The notes beneath the pieces were generated by a model. It had not been told where the DNA came from. It saw nothing but the letters and a program-made list of their open reading frames with translations, and did no database searches. The translations under genes were made by a program, and so were the position numbers. A DNA stretch of 64,000 nt. Origin: Lunularia cruciata (Eukaryota; Streptophyta; Marchantiopsida; Lunulariales; Lunulariaceae). This document shows, in pieces, positions 36,401 through 46,926 of the stretch (its first letter is position 1; every line of letters begins with the position of its first letter). The stretch is taken from contig OX419761.1 in assembly GCA_948567375.1 (NCBI GenBank), positions 16,804,501 through 16,868,500 of the forward strand. Direction: 5' to 3'.

Positions 36401-39400
36401 TGACATCTCTTCTATCAAATGAGATTGTTGCTCAGAAGGAAAGCCAAGTCTGTCAATAGGCTTTCTCACCCTCTCTGATCTTCTTGGACCCTCACTCAGA
36501 TGTTCTATGTCATCTCTTGACCCTTTTGGAATCTCATCCAATGACTACATCTGAGGTTCCCTTTTGGGAGTCTTCTCCTTCTGTGGTATCAGGATCAGAA
36601 ACCACCACTTGCTTTGGACGCCTTCTGTACACCTTTAAAATCTCTGCAGATTAATCTTCAGGTTCAGTTAGGGATGTTCTTCTGAAGAATCAACCCTATA
36701 GCTTGGAAAGACAAATTGATCAACCTGATCAGCTTGATTCTGCACATCGCTGTTTTCTCCCCAAGTTCTCAATTCATCAAATAGGACATCCCTACTTCTG
36801 ATAACCTGTCCAGTCTTTTAGGATTGAAGAGGAGATATCCTTTCAAACCCTCTTCATATCCTACTAAGATCATCCTTTCAGCTTTCTTTGTGAATTTTCT
36901 CTTTTGCCCTTTAGGAATATGAGCATAGGCAAGACAGCCAAGAACTGTGTAGAAACATCAGGTTTCTTCCCACTCCAACACTCTTCGGGAGTTTTCCCTT
37001 GTAGAGCAGTGGTACCACTGAGATTTCTCAAGAAATTTGCAGTACTGATAGCTGCACCCAAAATTTCCTCTCCAGCTTTCCATGTTGAAACATTGCTAAA
37101 ACTTTATTCACCAATGTATGGTTCAACCCTTCTGCAACTCCATTCTGTGCTGGACTATCTCTAGCTGTACAATCAAGAAGAATTCCTTTTCCTGATAAGA
37201 AAGACAGAAATTCCTCATTCCTATACTCTCTGCCTCCATCTGTTCTCAGTCGTTTGACTCTCCTCCCAGTTTGCAACTCAGCCATAGCTATAAACTTCTG
37301 GAATTTTCGCAGTACTTCTTGCTTGCTCTTCATGAGATAGACAAAACTTTTTCAGACAGTAGTCATCTACAAACGAGACGGAGTATGCTGCTCCACTTAG
37401 TGACTTTATAGTCATGTATCTCCATACATCTGAATGTATGATATCTAGGAGGCCAGAAACTCTGGTTGATGACTTCTTGGGTATTGGAGCCTTGTGTGCC
37501 TTTCCTTTTGCACACCCATTGCAGAATTCGAGTTTCCCTTTGGGATCTAGTTTCAATCCTGCAACAATTTTTTCTAGAGCATAGATATTCGGCTCTGATA
37601 GATGGCTTAACCTTAGATGCCAAAGATGGATATCATTGCGATTTTCTACAACCAATGCAGAATCTGAGCATCAGCTTCCATCAACTTGAACAGCTTACCT
37701 TCTGCAGTTCCATACCCAAGAACCAACCCTCCTTTCTTTAGAGTACATTGCTTTCTGTTACTTTGGAACAGAACATCCACTCCATGTTCAAGCAAACTGA
37801 GTACAGACATTAAGTTCTTGGTATATTCAAGAACATAGAGAACGTTCTCCAAATAGCTCTCACAAGAACTTGTGTTAGATCCTCCTATGAAGACAATAAG
37901 AACTTTGCCAATTCCTAACATTGGATTCAGAAGCCCAGGTCCACAACAAACACTCTTGGGTGTCTTCAGAGGCTGAAGAGCTGAGAACAACTCCTTCTGG
38001 TAGGAGATGTGAGAGGTAGCTCCAGAATCCAGGAACCATCCTGAACCATTTGAGCACTTTTGTGTTTCTGAAAACAGTCCCCAATCCAACTCTTCAACTG
38101 AGTATCCTTCCTCATCACTCAGAATTTCATTGTAGTCCTCTGCATTGTATGCTGAGCTTGCAAGTTCGTGTCCCTCTGCCGGATGTGACCTCCTTCCTCC
38201 CTTTTTCATCTCTTGTCCTCTCCTCTCTCTTTTCTTAGGACATAGAGGTGCAATGTGACCTCTTTCATGGCAGAAAAACAAGTCTTGCTGTTGATGTCAA
38301 CCTCTTTTCCAGGTATGTTCGATCTTCTACCTGGTCCTCTCCTTGATTGCGAATAAGTACTGAATAGAGCAGTATCCAACAGCTCATTTGTACCTTGTTT
38401 CTTCTCTTTGACCTTTCGGTCTCTGTTGAACTCTATCAGTTTGTTTGCCATATATTCCCATGCGACTATCTCAACAGGATGAGCCTTTATAGATATGAGA
38501 ATGGATTCATAGCTTGGAGGAAGAATATATAAGAGATGATTAATGATGATAAGTGCCTTGGCACTCATGAGTTTCCGAGCAGAAACTTTTGGAACAAGGG
38601 GTAATGACCATTGCTCAGCTACTTCGGCACTGCTCGAGGCACTGATGAAGTCGCAGGTGTTTAGGAGGTTTACTATGGCCGCCTTCTGCTTCCCTTTGCT
38701 GTTTAGCATCTCAGGACTCAAGCATCCATAGCGCTTGTTGCGATATCATTTATATCCTGTCCTATTTCGCATCGCTCTTGTTACCCTGTTACACTTTGAC
38801 TGGTTTCTGCAACCACACCATCCAGTAGCTCTCGCATTGTTCCACTCCTCCATTCCCCAGCTAATTCTCTCCCTATTATTCTTCATTCGCGCTTTGCCTG
38901 AATCCTGGTTCGACCTCTCGCATCTACAGTGTTCCTACCCGACTCCAGCCCACGTTTTTTATTGTTATCCACTCCTCCATTCCCCAGCTAATTCCCTCCC
39001 TATTATTCTCCATTCGCTCTTTGCCTGATTCCTGGTTCGGCCTCTTGCATCTACAGTGTTCCTACCCGACTCCAGCCCACGTTTTTTATTTTTATCGTTC
39101 ACACACTGGCGGTCTATTACATCACGTTTGCTATTTCTTGCAGTCGTTTGCATAGATGTTCTCGATTTCATGTTTGTTTACTAGTCTGTTAGCCATATGT
39201 TATTCTCCATTTGTTTCAATGATGCCTTTGCTTCAAGTTACATTCAATGCTTTCTACCATATGGATTTCTCACCATTCTAGTATTGTGAATCATGTACAT
39301 CTTGCTTAACGATCATTTGCACTTCCTGAGTTCTGGATAACCCGTTCCCAGAACTGCTTCTGCGCTTCTGCTCTCATATACCTATATAAGAGATGATTAA

Positions 39401-42166
39401 TCTCATATTTTTCTTTAAATTGTAACCCATCATCACGGAGCATCTTGAAGCTTTTCTGCACTTTTGACAAGTGTTGAACTCATCAACCTCTTGCATTTGT
39501 ATGGACAGCAGGGCTACCCAATCCCGATTAGACCTCTCCAGTCTCTCAACAGTAGATAAACTCTTGAGTTTCCCCCAAATTCCCAACCCCAAGAGTAACT
39601 ATCTACCATGTCTTTGATTTGCCCCTGCACAGCACGCAAGAGAAATCTCCTAGTTGTAGAGTGCTTCACGCTCTTCACTCTGTTGTACTCCATGTCAAAC
39701 TTTGAGATGACCATCCTTGGTCCAGCCAAACTTCTTTTGGGGATTAAGGTGACTAGAGACAGAAAAGCAGGTTGGATTTGAATCAGTCCAACCTCCGTTT
39801 GTGAAATCTATACTTGCTAAGTAATGCATGACTGACGCAAAACCTGTCTCGACCCATTTTGATCTAGAATGGAAGCAGAGTGGAAGCATGGAAGAAGAGG
39901 TAACAGAACAAGACAGAACTTTTCAATTTCTTTATCAGAGTGCACTTGGTTCCCTGATGTTTATCATGGACCGGACAAGACTAGTTATCTGTTGGGCAGT
40001 GGGAGCACTTGTTAGATACACTAGTCAGCCTACACAAACACATTGGAAGGGTGTGAAGAGAGTGTTCAGATACTTGAAAGGCAAGGTGCTTTTTTGGAGT
40101 ACAAGAAGCAGGAGAATATATCTTCTACTCTAATAGCATGTACAGATGCTAGTTGGGGAGATGATACTGATAACAACAGATCAACTAGTGGATATGTGAT
40201 CATGCTCAATGGTGGAGCAATCAGTTGACGTAGTAAATAACAAACATCTGTTGCATTGTCTACTACTGAGACAGAGTTCATGGCAGCCTCAAATGCTACT
40301 GAGGAAGTCATCTGGAACAGGAGACTTCTTGAAGGAGTTGGGATTTGAACAGACAAATCCCACAGTATTGTATTGTGACAATACAGGAAGTATAGCGTGT
40401 AGTAAAAATCCTGTACATCATCCAAGGACTAAGTATACACAGATTAGAAGCCATTCCCAGAACGGCTTCTGCTCTCATATACCTATATATAAAGATTAAA
40501 GATAAAGATAAAGATTTTCCCAGAGGCCTGTATACCATACTGTTGTTTGGGAGTCCTACTTGACTTCTGAATTCATATATATACTGTATACTTCACCTTC
40601 ACCTTCACCTTAATTCACTTCACCTCTGCTTTTCCCATTGACTCGTCCCCTTCCCGTGCAGCGCTGAAGTTTTCTTGCTCCACTCTCATATAACTAACGA
40701 ACCTCTGCTTGACTCTTTCTCATTGTTGTGTCCTGGACTTTCTCTCTACTAATGAATGTTTGTGATTTCAGGGATCCATCAGGTATGTCTCGATTTCTTC
40801 CCTCATCTTACTCATGTGGATTCTTTTCTTTCTGGACTGATCCTCACTATGCAGCTAAGACTCCAGCACTGACGTATGTGCCTGCACTTTTGCTAGCCCT
40901 TGCTTTCCACACTTCCACTTCTGTTCTTTTTGACATTCCCACTCCTTTTGAGCAGCACTTTAGGGGAGCAACCGAGTTTGCCTTGGCACTCATGAGTTTT
41001 CAAGCAGAAACTCGGTATGAGGGGTACTGACAATTGCTCAGCTACTTCGGCACTGCATGAGGCACTGATGAAGTCGCAGGTGTTGCCATGAGGGTTTACT
41101 ATGGCCATCTTCTGCTTCCCTTTGCTGTTTAGCGTCTCAGGACTCAAGCGTCCATAGTGCTTGTTGCGATATACTTTATATCCTGTCTTTTTTCGCTTCG
41201 CCCTCGTTACCTTGTTACACTTTGACAGGTTTCTGCAGCCACACCATCCTATAGCTCTCGCATTGTTCCACTCCTCCATTCCCCAGCTAATTCCCTCCCT
41301 ATTATTTATCCTTCGCTCTTTGCCTGATTCATAGGACCTCTGGTGTATACAGTGTTCCTACCAGACTCCAGCCCACGTTTTTTATTTTTATTGTTCACGC
41401 ACTGCTTACTGGCAGTCTTTTACATAGTGTTATCTATTTCTTGCAGTCGTTCGCATAGAGTTCTCGATTTCACGGTGGTTTACTAGTCTGTTAGCCATAT
41501 GTTATTGTCAATTTGTTTCAATTATGCATTTGCTTCAAGTTACATTCGATGCATTCTACATTGTGGATTTCTCACTATTCTAGCATTGTGAATCATGTAC
41601 ATCTTGCTTACCGATCATTTACACTTCATGAGTTCTGGATAACCCAGTTCCCAGAACGGCTTCTGTTCTCGTATACCTATATATAAAGATTAGAAGAATG
41701 TTTGTAGAAGAGAAAGAGGAAGTGTAGTGGAGTTAGTTTACTACCCTACACAGGAAATGACAGCAAATGTGTTTACAAGAGCACTACCTAAAGATAAACT
41801 CGTAAAATGTGTAGTAGACATGGGAATTGTCTTAACTCTCATTAAATGAGTGTTAGTTTTAGTTGATCTCTAGTTTAGTGAAATCTTTATTTTTGTAACT
41901 CTAGTTTAAGTACCTCTAGGGTTCAACTATATCTTTGGGATAACGTGGGGTGCGACCATAATCGAAGCCATAATTAGGGTTAGGCAAAGCAGACTCTTAG
42001 GTTTTGTTTGTGTATATAACTGTGTCCTCTGAGCTTGGTATAGTTAGTTCTCTTGCAAGAGTCATTCCTAGCACCTTGTACATGGTGTCAGGTGTTCTTT
42101 GTGCAGCTTATCTTGGGGTGTTTATCATGCTGCGTGATGAACTGATGTGTACTATCTCTGAAAGCT

Positions 42167-42239
<73 letters not shown>

Positions 42240-45200
42240 TGTGTGTGTGTGTGTGTGTGAGTTGAGTTTTGCTGTGAGCAATCAGGAGTGTCTACTCTGG
42301 TGAGACCAGGAAAACTGAGTGCGAAGATGTCTGATACATCAAAGATCAAACTGACTGAGGATAGACCTTCAATTACACTCAGAGGAAACAACAATTCTCA
42401 TCAGTATGTCTTCTTTTCTGTCATCCATTTCCTTTTGAGTTTTCCCAACATTGGTGCCACGAATGTCTTACGTGGGGCTGTGTACTGTTTTCCATCAAGA
42501 CAAATCAGGAGGTATGAGTAACTCGAGTAGCGATTGTAGCTCATACCTTTAAAAACATTACCTCGACATCTGTCCTACACTTGATGTCATCCTTCTAGTA
42601 TACTATCTAGTGTGTCCACTAGTTTCTCTCCTATCTCATGACAAGTACTCTTGTTACTAAATTTGGCAGACGTGAAGTTCTTACTCCAGTTTGTGATGTG
42701 AAGATGAGTCTGTGAATTACTTCGGTCTAGTTCCCATCTTTTACAATCTTCAGTTTCTACTGTCAGCTGACAACTCGATGCAGTGCTGCCCTCATACCTT
42801 AATGTGTCTGAACTAAATGAACAATTATTGTTTAATTGCTCCTCAAAATCTCTTGTTGAAAATGATATATCATGTTTTATGATGTTTCCTTCCCTTCGTT
42901 CATGCCTTGCCCATTGCAGGTTCTTCTGGATAGACATGTTGGCTGAGCTGTTCTACTCTTGAATTTACAGCAGGTTAGGGTCGCAGTCATAGTGTTTAGG
43001 ATCGGCTGCCTTGGTTCCTTTGTCAGGTGAAATCAGTAACTGAGCTGCGGTAGTGGTGATAGTATGCACAGGGCGGGTTAGAATGAAGCCGGTCGACCAA
43101 GCCAGATAATCTGTATAGAGTTTTCTTCTTCTGATCGTACTTTGCTAGACATATGCTCATGCAAATTCTTTGTGTTGATAGGTGCAAAACTGGCTGAACG
43201 AGGGGAAAGATGTCAGAATGGGTGATTGGAAGGCCGCGGAAGTGGAGATTTTGAACACTTTCCAACTACTATCAGCTAAATCTGTTGTCTACCTTGTAAG
43301 TTTAAACGTTGGCCTTACAGTCCTCGATCAAAGTGTTGAGGAATGTGTTACCTGCAGTCAGTGAAGTATCATTGATCCAGTTGATATTTCCCCGATCTGA
43401 CACTGGAAAGCGATGGACTACATCTGACGGTAGTGTATCGTTCTGCAACGTTGAATTGTATGCTGTCCCAGCGGGAGTGAAAGTTAACATGCATCCCGTC
43501 TGGACAGAAACTGTCTTCATGCTACAAGTTTGTACAGGTTTAGAATACGTCCTGAGCTCTAGCAAAATGAATTATAACCATATTTGCAAACAGAGCCACA
43601 GGCTCATCGGTTGATTAGTCTATTTGTTAAACGTGCGCTGCAGAGACCAATCAGTATATTCTTTTGATCTGACTTGAAGGGAGGTCTATGCTCCTGTCGA
43701 TTGTTAAAGAAGTTTATGTGGCATATTTGCTGAAGTAGTATAAGCTGCTTTTGTTTTGGCATGTTAATGAGAATAGCTTTGTCGGAAATTCGCAGGTTAA
43801 TCTTACAGAGAAGGACTATCAAAGGAAGAAGAACAAATGGCTTGCAAAGATTCACGCTTGGTATGCACCGACACTGTGTGCCTAAAAGTTTTGCTCGGTA
43901 TTTGGATATTAGAATCATTGAAGCATTTTGCTCCAGCTGAATGGTCCTGTGGATTCCTGGTCCAAGGCGTTTCGATAGAAGGTCCCTTTTTGTCCTTTGA
44001 GGATATTGACTGCTGTATCGTTCTGAAGTCAAGCAAGATAGTCGGGAGTTCAAAACTCTCTAATATCGTACATTCGTCACGTTTGGGGAGAGTCCTACTC
44101 TTGCAATGGATATGCTAACCCAAGTTCTTCCGATATATGCAGGGTTCAAGAACATGGAGGGGAAACTATCATTCCTTTCAGTGCCGCGTTTGAACAGAAG
44201 CTTACCGACATGCCCCAAGACGAGGCAGGAGTCTACTGCAAAGAAAACGAGATTCAAAGGTATGTAGGCAAATGTTCTTTTGCGGGCAGCTCACTTGTCT
44301 GTCATAGTCACTGCAATTGGAGTGCTGCATTTTAACCGCATAGAATCAACAGAGGTTAATGCGACAATCAAGTCAGGCTACTCTAACTTGATCCCCTTTG
44401 ACAGTTTACATTAAACTCAATTACTCGGACTCAGCTGATACAATATCTGGAGTTGAACCTCATGCAATGGCCATTACAAGTACATTGTTCTGTGTACTGA
44501 TGTTACAGCGCACTACCGAAAATAATCAAGACTGGTTTCGCTGCTATCAATCTCATCTACTTCTTCACCGCTGGTCCAGACGAGGTTTGACAGTTTTTCT
44601 AGCCTTTTCCAGGATGCTAAATCGACGGCTTAGAGTTGTGTGTTTCAAAATATCGTTTATCTGGACGCACACTAAGATTAGTTCTATTGGCGATGACGTC
44701 AACAAACGGACAAACAGCAGCCTGCATTGACGAAGAGGTCCCATGAGGAACTTCTCTCGTTAAACCTTTGGAAACTACCTTGAGTTTTACTGCTCATCAA
44801 ATGCCGATCCTGAATCGCAGGTAAAATGCTGGCAAATACGGAAACAGTCCAAGGCACCCCAAGCGGCTGGTACTATTCATACTGATTTCGAGAAGGGTTT
44901 CATATGTGCTGAGGTATGAATTAATTTAAATCGAAGTTTTCTACCTTCTCATTCATATTTGACTCTACTCTATTTGACGCAGACATGTTTTCAGTCTTGT
45001 TCTTGTGAAACTGATCAGTTCATGTCTCTATGTGTCTCCATCAGGTCATGAAATTTGAGGACTTAAAGGAGCTCGGAAGTGAGTCAGCCGTTAAGGTGAA
45101 TACCCCTCCTTGTTTACAAACCTTGTTCCGGTTTAGAGTGCCGAACTAGAATAGAAGTTTGTATTATCGTTTCTGAAGGCCGCTTTTGCAAGTTCTAATC

Positions 45201-45328
45201 TCAATTTTGTCTTCTCTTTCACGTTACAGGCTGCAGGGAAGTACAAGCAAGAAGGCAAGTTGTACGTTGTGCAAGACGGGGATATTATCTTCTTCAAATT
45301 CAATGTCTCCGGGGGAGGCAAGAAATGA
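33493..45328 (+). CDS. OLA1: Obg-like ATPase 1 (YchF-type P-loop NTPase)
   Basis: Twelve exons join in phase: 33493-33585, 33898-34065, 34279-34402, 35015-35106, 35218-35316, 43182-43295, 43796-43860, 44143-44259, 44509-44584, 44821-44913, 45045-45095 and 45230-45328. They give 396 aa, the usual OLA1 length. OLA1/YchF is a ribosome-associated cytosolic ATPase of the TRAFAC class, implicated in stress responses and translation control. Visible motifs: the P-loop GLPNVGKST (33-41), the switch II region DIAGL (96-100), and NLTE (232-235) in place of the GTPase motif NKxD, as known for this ATP-preferring family. The C-terminal TGS domain runs from about 307 and ends [11 protein letters not shown]. 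Intron 5 (35317-43181) is about 7.9 kb because it contains a rearranged copia element, while the other introns are about 100-620 bases. Splice sites around that intron are intact, so the gene is probably still expressed. Confidence 0.97.
34175..34252. repeat. Three-unit tandem repeat in OLA1 intron 2
   Basis: Three copies of a 26-base unit beginning acgccactgaact lie between exons 2 and 3, the last one diverging. No role is evident. Confidence 0.85.
35366..35857 (+). repeat. Left LTR of the copia element
   Basis: About 490 bases, aligning with 41851-42403 nearly end to end. It begins TGTTAG and ends ATCA. It contains a short internal duplication (gatacatcagaagtc, about 35759 and 35788). The bases just after it may be the remains of the primer-binding site. 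Confidence 0.9.
35870..39620 (-). pseudogene. Inverted copia gag-protease-integrase-RT segment
   Basis: Reading down the minus strand: gag (about 39620-38290, interrupted by a retroposon at 38545-39382), then a CCHC zinc knuckle near 38280 whose first cysteine lies in another frame. The aspartic protease active site FLDSGATSH is near 38020. The integrase begins with an HH-CC finger (37630-37500), with core motifs at [13 protein letters not shown] and AQNGVAE (37390-37120). RT follows from about 36180 ([12 protein letters not shown], then [15 protein letters not shown]) and stops near KQAPRAWYQ at about 35890, where the sequence changes to LTR-adjacent DNA. Stops and frameshifts are frequent. 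The integrase and protease catalytic residues are still recognisable. Confidence 0.88.
38526..39401 (+). mobile_element. Unidentified retroposon, 5'-truncated copy, with target duplication
   Basis: About 840 bases (38545-39382) interrupt the copia gag frame. They are flanked by the same 19 bases (tatataagagatgattaat) at 38526-38544 and 39383-39401; removing one copy with the insert restores a continuous gag frame. Part of the 19 bases may be the element's own TA-rich end, so the true duplication is 13-19 bases. The insert matches 40974-41680 of the second copy from its first bases to its last, so it lacks the first 520 or so bases of that copy. Shared 3' end: a block near agaacggcttctg, then tatacctatata. 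5' truncation plus a variable-length target duplication is typical of LINE-type target-primed insertion. No coding frame was recognised. Confidence 0.8.
39690..41850 (+). pseudogene. Copia RT C-terminus and RNase H, split by a retroposon
   Basis: The segment starts with the RT piece that reads [19 protein letters not shown] (about 39714-39770), continues with the PVSTxF and YQSALGSLM motifs and the [13 protein letters not shown] region (39840-40085), and enters RNase H (TDASWGDD near 40145, [11 protein letters not shown] near 40185, [20 protein letters not shown] near 40378-40435). The frame then meets a 1.24-kb insertion at 40451-41686 and resumes with [21 protein letters not shown] (about 41730-41800), ending at a stop near 41850 beside the right LTR. 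Several frameshifts and one early stop are present. Confidence 0.88.
40441..41696 (+). mobile_element. Unidentified retroposon, longer copy, with target duplication
   Basis: The insert 40451-41686 (1,236 bases) splits the copia RNase H region. The 10-mer agattagaag stands on both sides (40441-40450 and 41687-41696). Its last 710 or so bases match the shorter copy at 38545-39382, in the same orientation. Its first 45 bases (about 40453-40497) repeat its last 45 (about 41651-41695), so it carries terminal direct repeats or began as a tail-to-head dimer. It includes a ccttcacctt microsatellite-like run near 40590. No protein domain is recognised on either strand, so it is presumably non-autonomous. 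Confidence 0.8.
41851..42403 (+). repeat. Right LTR of the copia element
   Basis: About 550 bases, aligning with 35366-35857. It is longer because of a GA/GT microsatellite expansion (42170-42259) that the left LTR has only as a short GA run. Confidence 0.9.
42170..42259. repeat. Compound GA/GT microsatellite in the right LTR
   Basis: About 33 GA units pass directly into about 11 GT units. The left LTR has only four GA units at the same place, so the expansion happened after insertion. Confidence 0.95.
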
Positions 45329-45795
45329 ATAATTTGATTGCTTGTAGAGGCTCTATTCTTAAGGTCTGTGACAACTGCCTGTCACAATGACCCATACAGC
45401 GTGACCGAGTTGACGGGCAGCACCCACAAGCTACTCAAGTGCAGTTTTGCCTCCTGCTCCGCTTATTAGGAGTCGGCAGGCTCTCGAGTAGGTTTGGCAG
45501 TGATGGATTTTTGCGGATGATCTATAGTAAGATGTGAGTTTTCCACTGTCAACGTTGTAACTGATCATGTTAGATGTTATGTGTGAGCTCAGACAGCTCC
45601 TTTTAATGAAGTCGGCCTGTAGTTTGCAACTGAAAGTAAATCCTTCGTATGCTGCTTTGATTCCCTTTCACGGTCCGAGTCGACTTTCCTATCTCCAACC
45701 TGTGAGATCATTGCAAGTATGAGCAGCTTAATACACCATGACCGTATCCAGTGATTTTCCTCGGAGAAACTTCAATCTTGGACAACTTCTTCACT

Positions 45796-45909
45796 GCTGC
45801 ATGTAGCAGGAGAAATTGGCTATCACAGTAGAGATGGAACTGGAGGTATAATATTATAGCTCCAGTTCCACCTCTACTGTGGTAGCCAATTTATCCTGCT
45901 ACATACAGC
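45796..45909. repeat. 50-bp-arm hairpin
   Basis: Arms 45796-45845 and 45860-45909 pair with only a few mismatches around a 14-base, itself palindromic loop (gtataatattatag). It lies 470 bases past the OLA1 stop. Confidence 0.88.
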
Positions 45910-46100
45910 CAAGTCTTCGCCTCAATTTTGGAAATTCATGTTGAATTGGCACACTCACCACTAACACCCGGGACTCAAGGACTCATTTAGCCTGAAGGCT
46001 AAAAATAAAGTTCTTGCTAAGAGCGAGTCTCTGGGTAATATCCGTCTGCTCATTGACAACTAGAGTGATAGTTGACGGTGTCTAATGAGTTAACATTATT

Positions 46101-46373
46101 ATGGGTCCAATTCGCAGAAGTGGTTATTATTACAAAAGTGAAAAGGTCGTCACTAAACTGCCGTTGCTGAAGGATCAAATCAAAAGAGGATTATTAGGTA
46201 ACACAAAGATGTATGCACACAGGACAAAAGCTTGGAAAAGAGTTAGTTTAAACGAGTTATCATCAGAGGCAAACGCCGTTAATGAACATAAGGAACAAAT
46301 TTCCACCAAACTTCCCTCTAGTTTAGAGAAACTACTATCTAAACTAAAATGTCCAAACTTACATCCATGTTGA
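46101..46373 (+). CDS. Unassigned 90-aa open frame
   Basis: An ATG-to-stop frame of 90 codons, rich in Lys, Leu and Ser. I recognise no domain, signal peptide or membrane segment. It sits in spacer between two foldbacks and has no visible splice partner, so it may be chance or a transposon remnant. Confidence 0.15.
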   Translation: MGPIRRSGYYYKSEKVVTKLPLLKDQIKRGLLGNTKMYAHRTKAWKRVSLNELSSEANAVNEHKEQISTKLPSSLEKLLSKLKCPNLHPC

Positions 46374-46580
46374 GCCCAATTGAATGGAACAAGTATATGA
46401 GAACTTCTGTCCTAATATGTTTAGTTACACATTATATGCAAATTGAATTCTTTTGTCCATTCTCGTGCCGGAAGCCTTTCATCTCTGATCTCCCATCTAC
46501 TTTTCTTTTATCTTATTTATAGAGGTACATTATAATGAAGATCAAGTACTAAAAGTATTAATCATGATAAAGATAAAGTA

Positions 46581-46726
46581 AACCAATCAAGATCGTGTAT
46601 GTGGAAGGGGTGTCACCCTCGCGAAAAGGTCTAGGGTGCCAGTCTATGTCGATGGTCACTCTAGCGAAAAGGGCCTCCTTTTCGCTAGGGTGACAACCCT
46701 TCCACATAACATGATCTTGATTGGTT
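46581..46726. repeat. Foldback element with compound stem
   Basis: Arms 46581-46629 and 46677-46726 pair with few mismatches. A second short inverted repeat of the gcgaaaagg motif lies inside the loop. Flanking bases (gtaaaccaatcaag on the left, cttgattggttta on the right) extend the stem partly. Confidence 0.85.
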
Positions 46727-46798
46727 TATTGATTGAGTTTACTTGGCAATTTCCATTTATGTTCCCTAGAGCGAAGTTTCATTTCGCATTGACATTTT

Positions 46799-46926
46799 CC
46801 GGTCCCGTTTTGCATTTCTGATTGCACTATACTTCCTCTTGTGCCATTGTGTGCGCCGTACCTCAACTACGCACACAATGGTGTAAGAAGAAACACAGTG
46901 CAGTTGGAAACGCAAAACGGGATCGG
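46799..46926. repeat. Foldback element, 57-bp arms
   Basis: Arms 46799-46855 and 46870-46926 pair with moderate mismatches around a 14-base loop. It is only 72 bases from the foldback at 46581-46726. Confidence 0.82.

Larger units (their letters stand above)
35366..42403 (+). mobile_element. Ty1/copia retrotransposon with internal inversion, in OLA1 intron 5
   Basis: The element is bounded by direct LTRs (35366-35857 and 41851-42403) that start TGTTAG and end ATCA. The flanking 5-mers gtttg (35361-35365) and gtatg (42404-42408) match at four of five positions, as a decayed target duplication would. Between the LTRs the gag, protease, integrase and N-terminal RT coding DNA runs on the minus strand (about 35870-39620). 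The RT C-terminus and RNase H run on the plus strand (about 39690-41850), in line with the LTRs. Normal copia order is LTR-gag-PR-INT-RT-RNH-LTR, so one inversion of the first part explains the layout. The YVDD region expected between the two RT halves is missing. Two other retroposons are inserted in it. It cannot move by itself. Confidence 0.9.

Noticed and set aside
39514-39729. Minus-strand 71-aa frame overlapping the RT start
   Set aside because: Its upper part is antisense to the plus-strand RT segment ([11 protein letters not shown]). Only the lower part may be gag.
42152-42394. Frames rich in Ser-Leu or Arg-Glu across the microsatellite
   Set aside because: They are translations of a GA/GT repeat.
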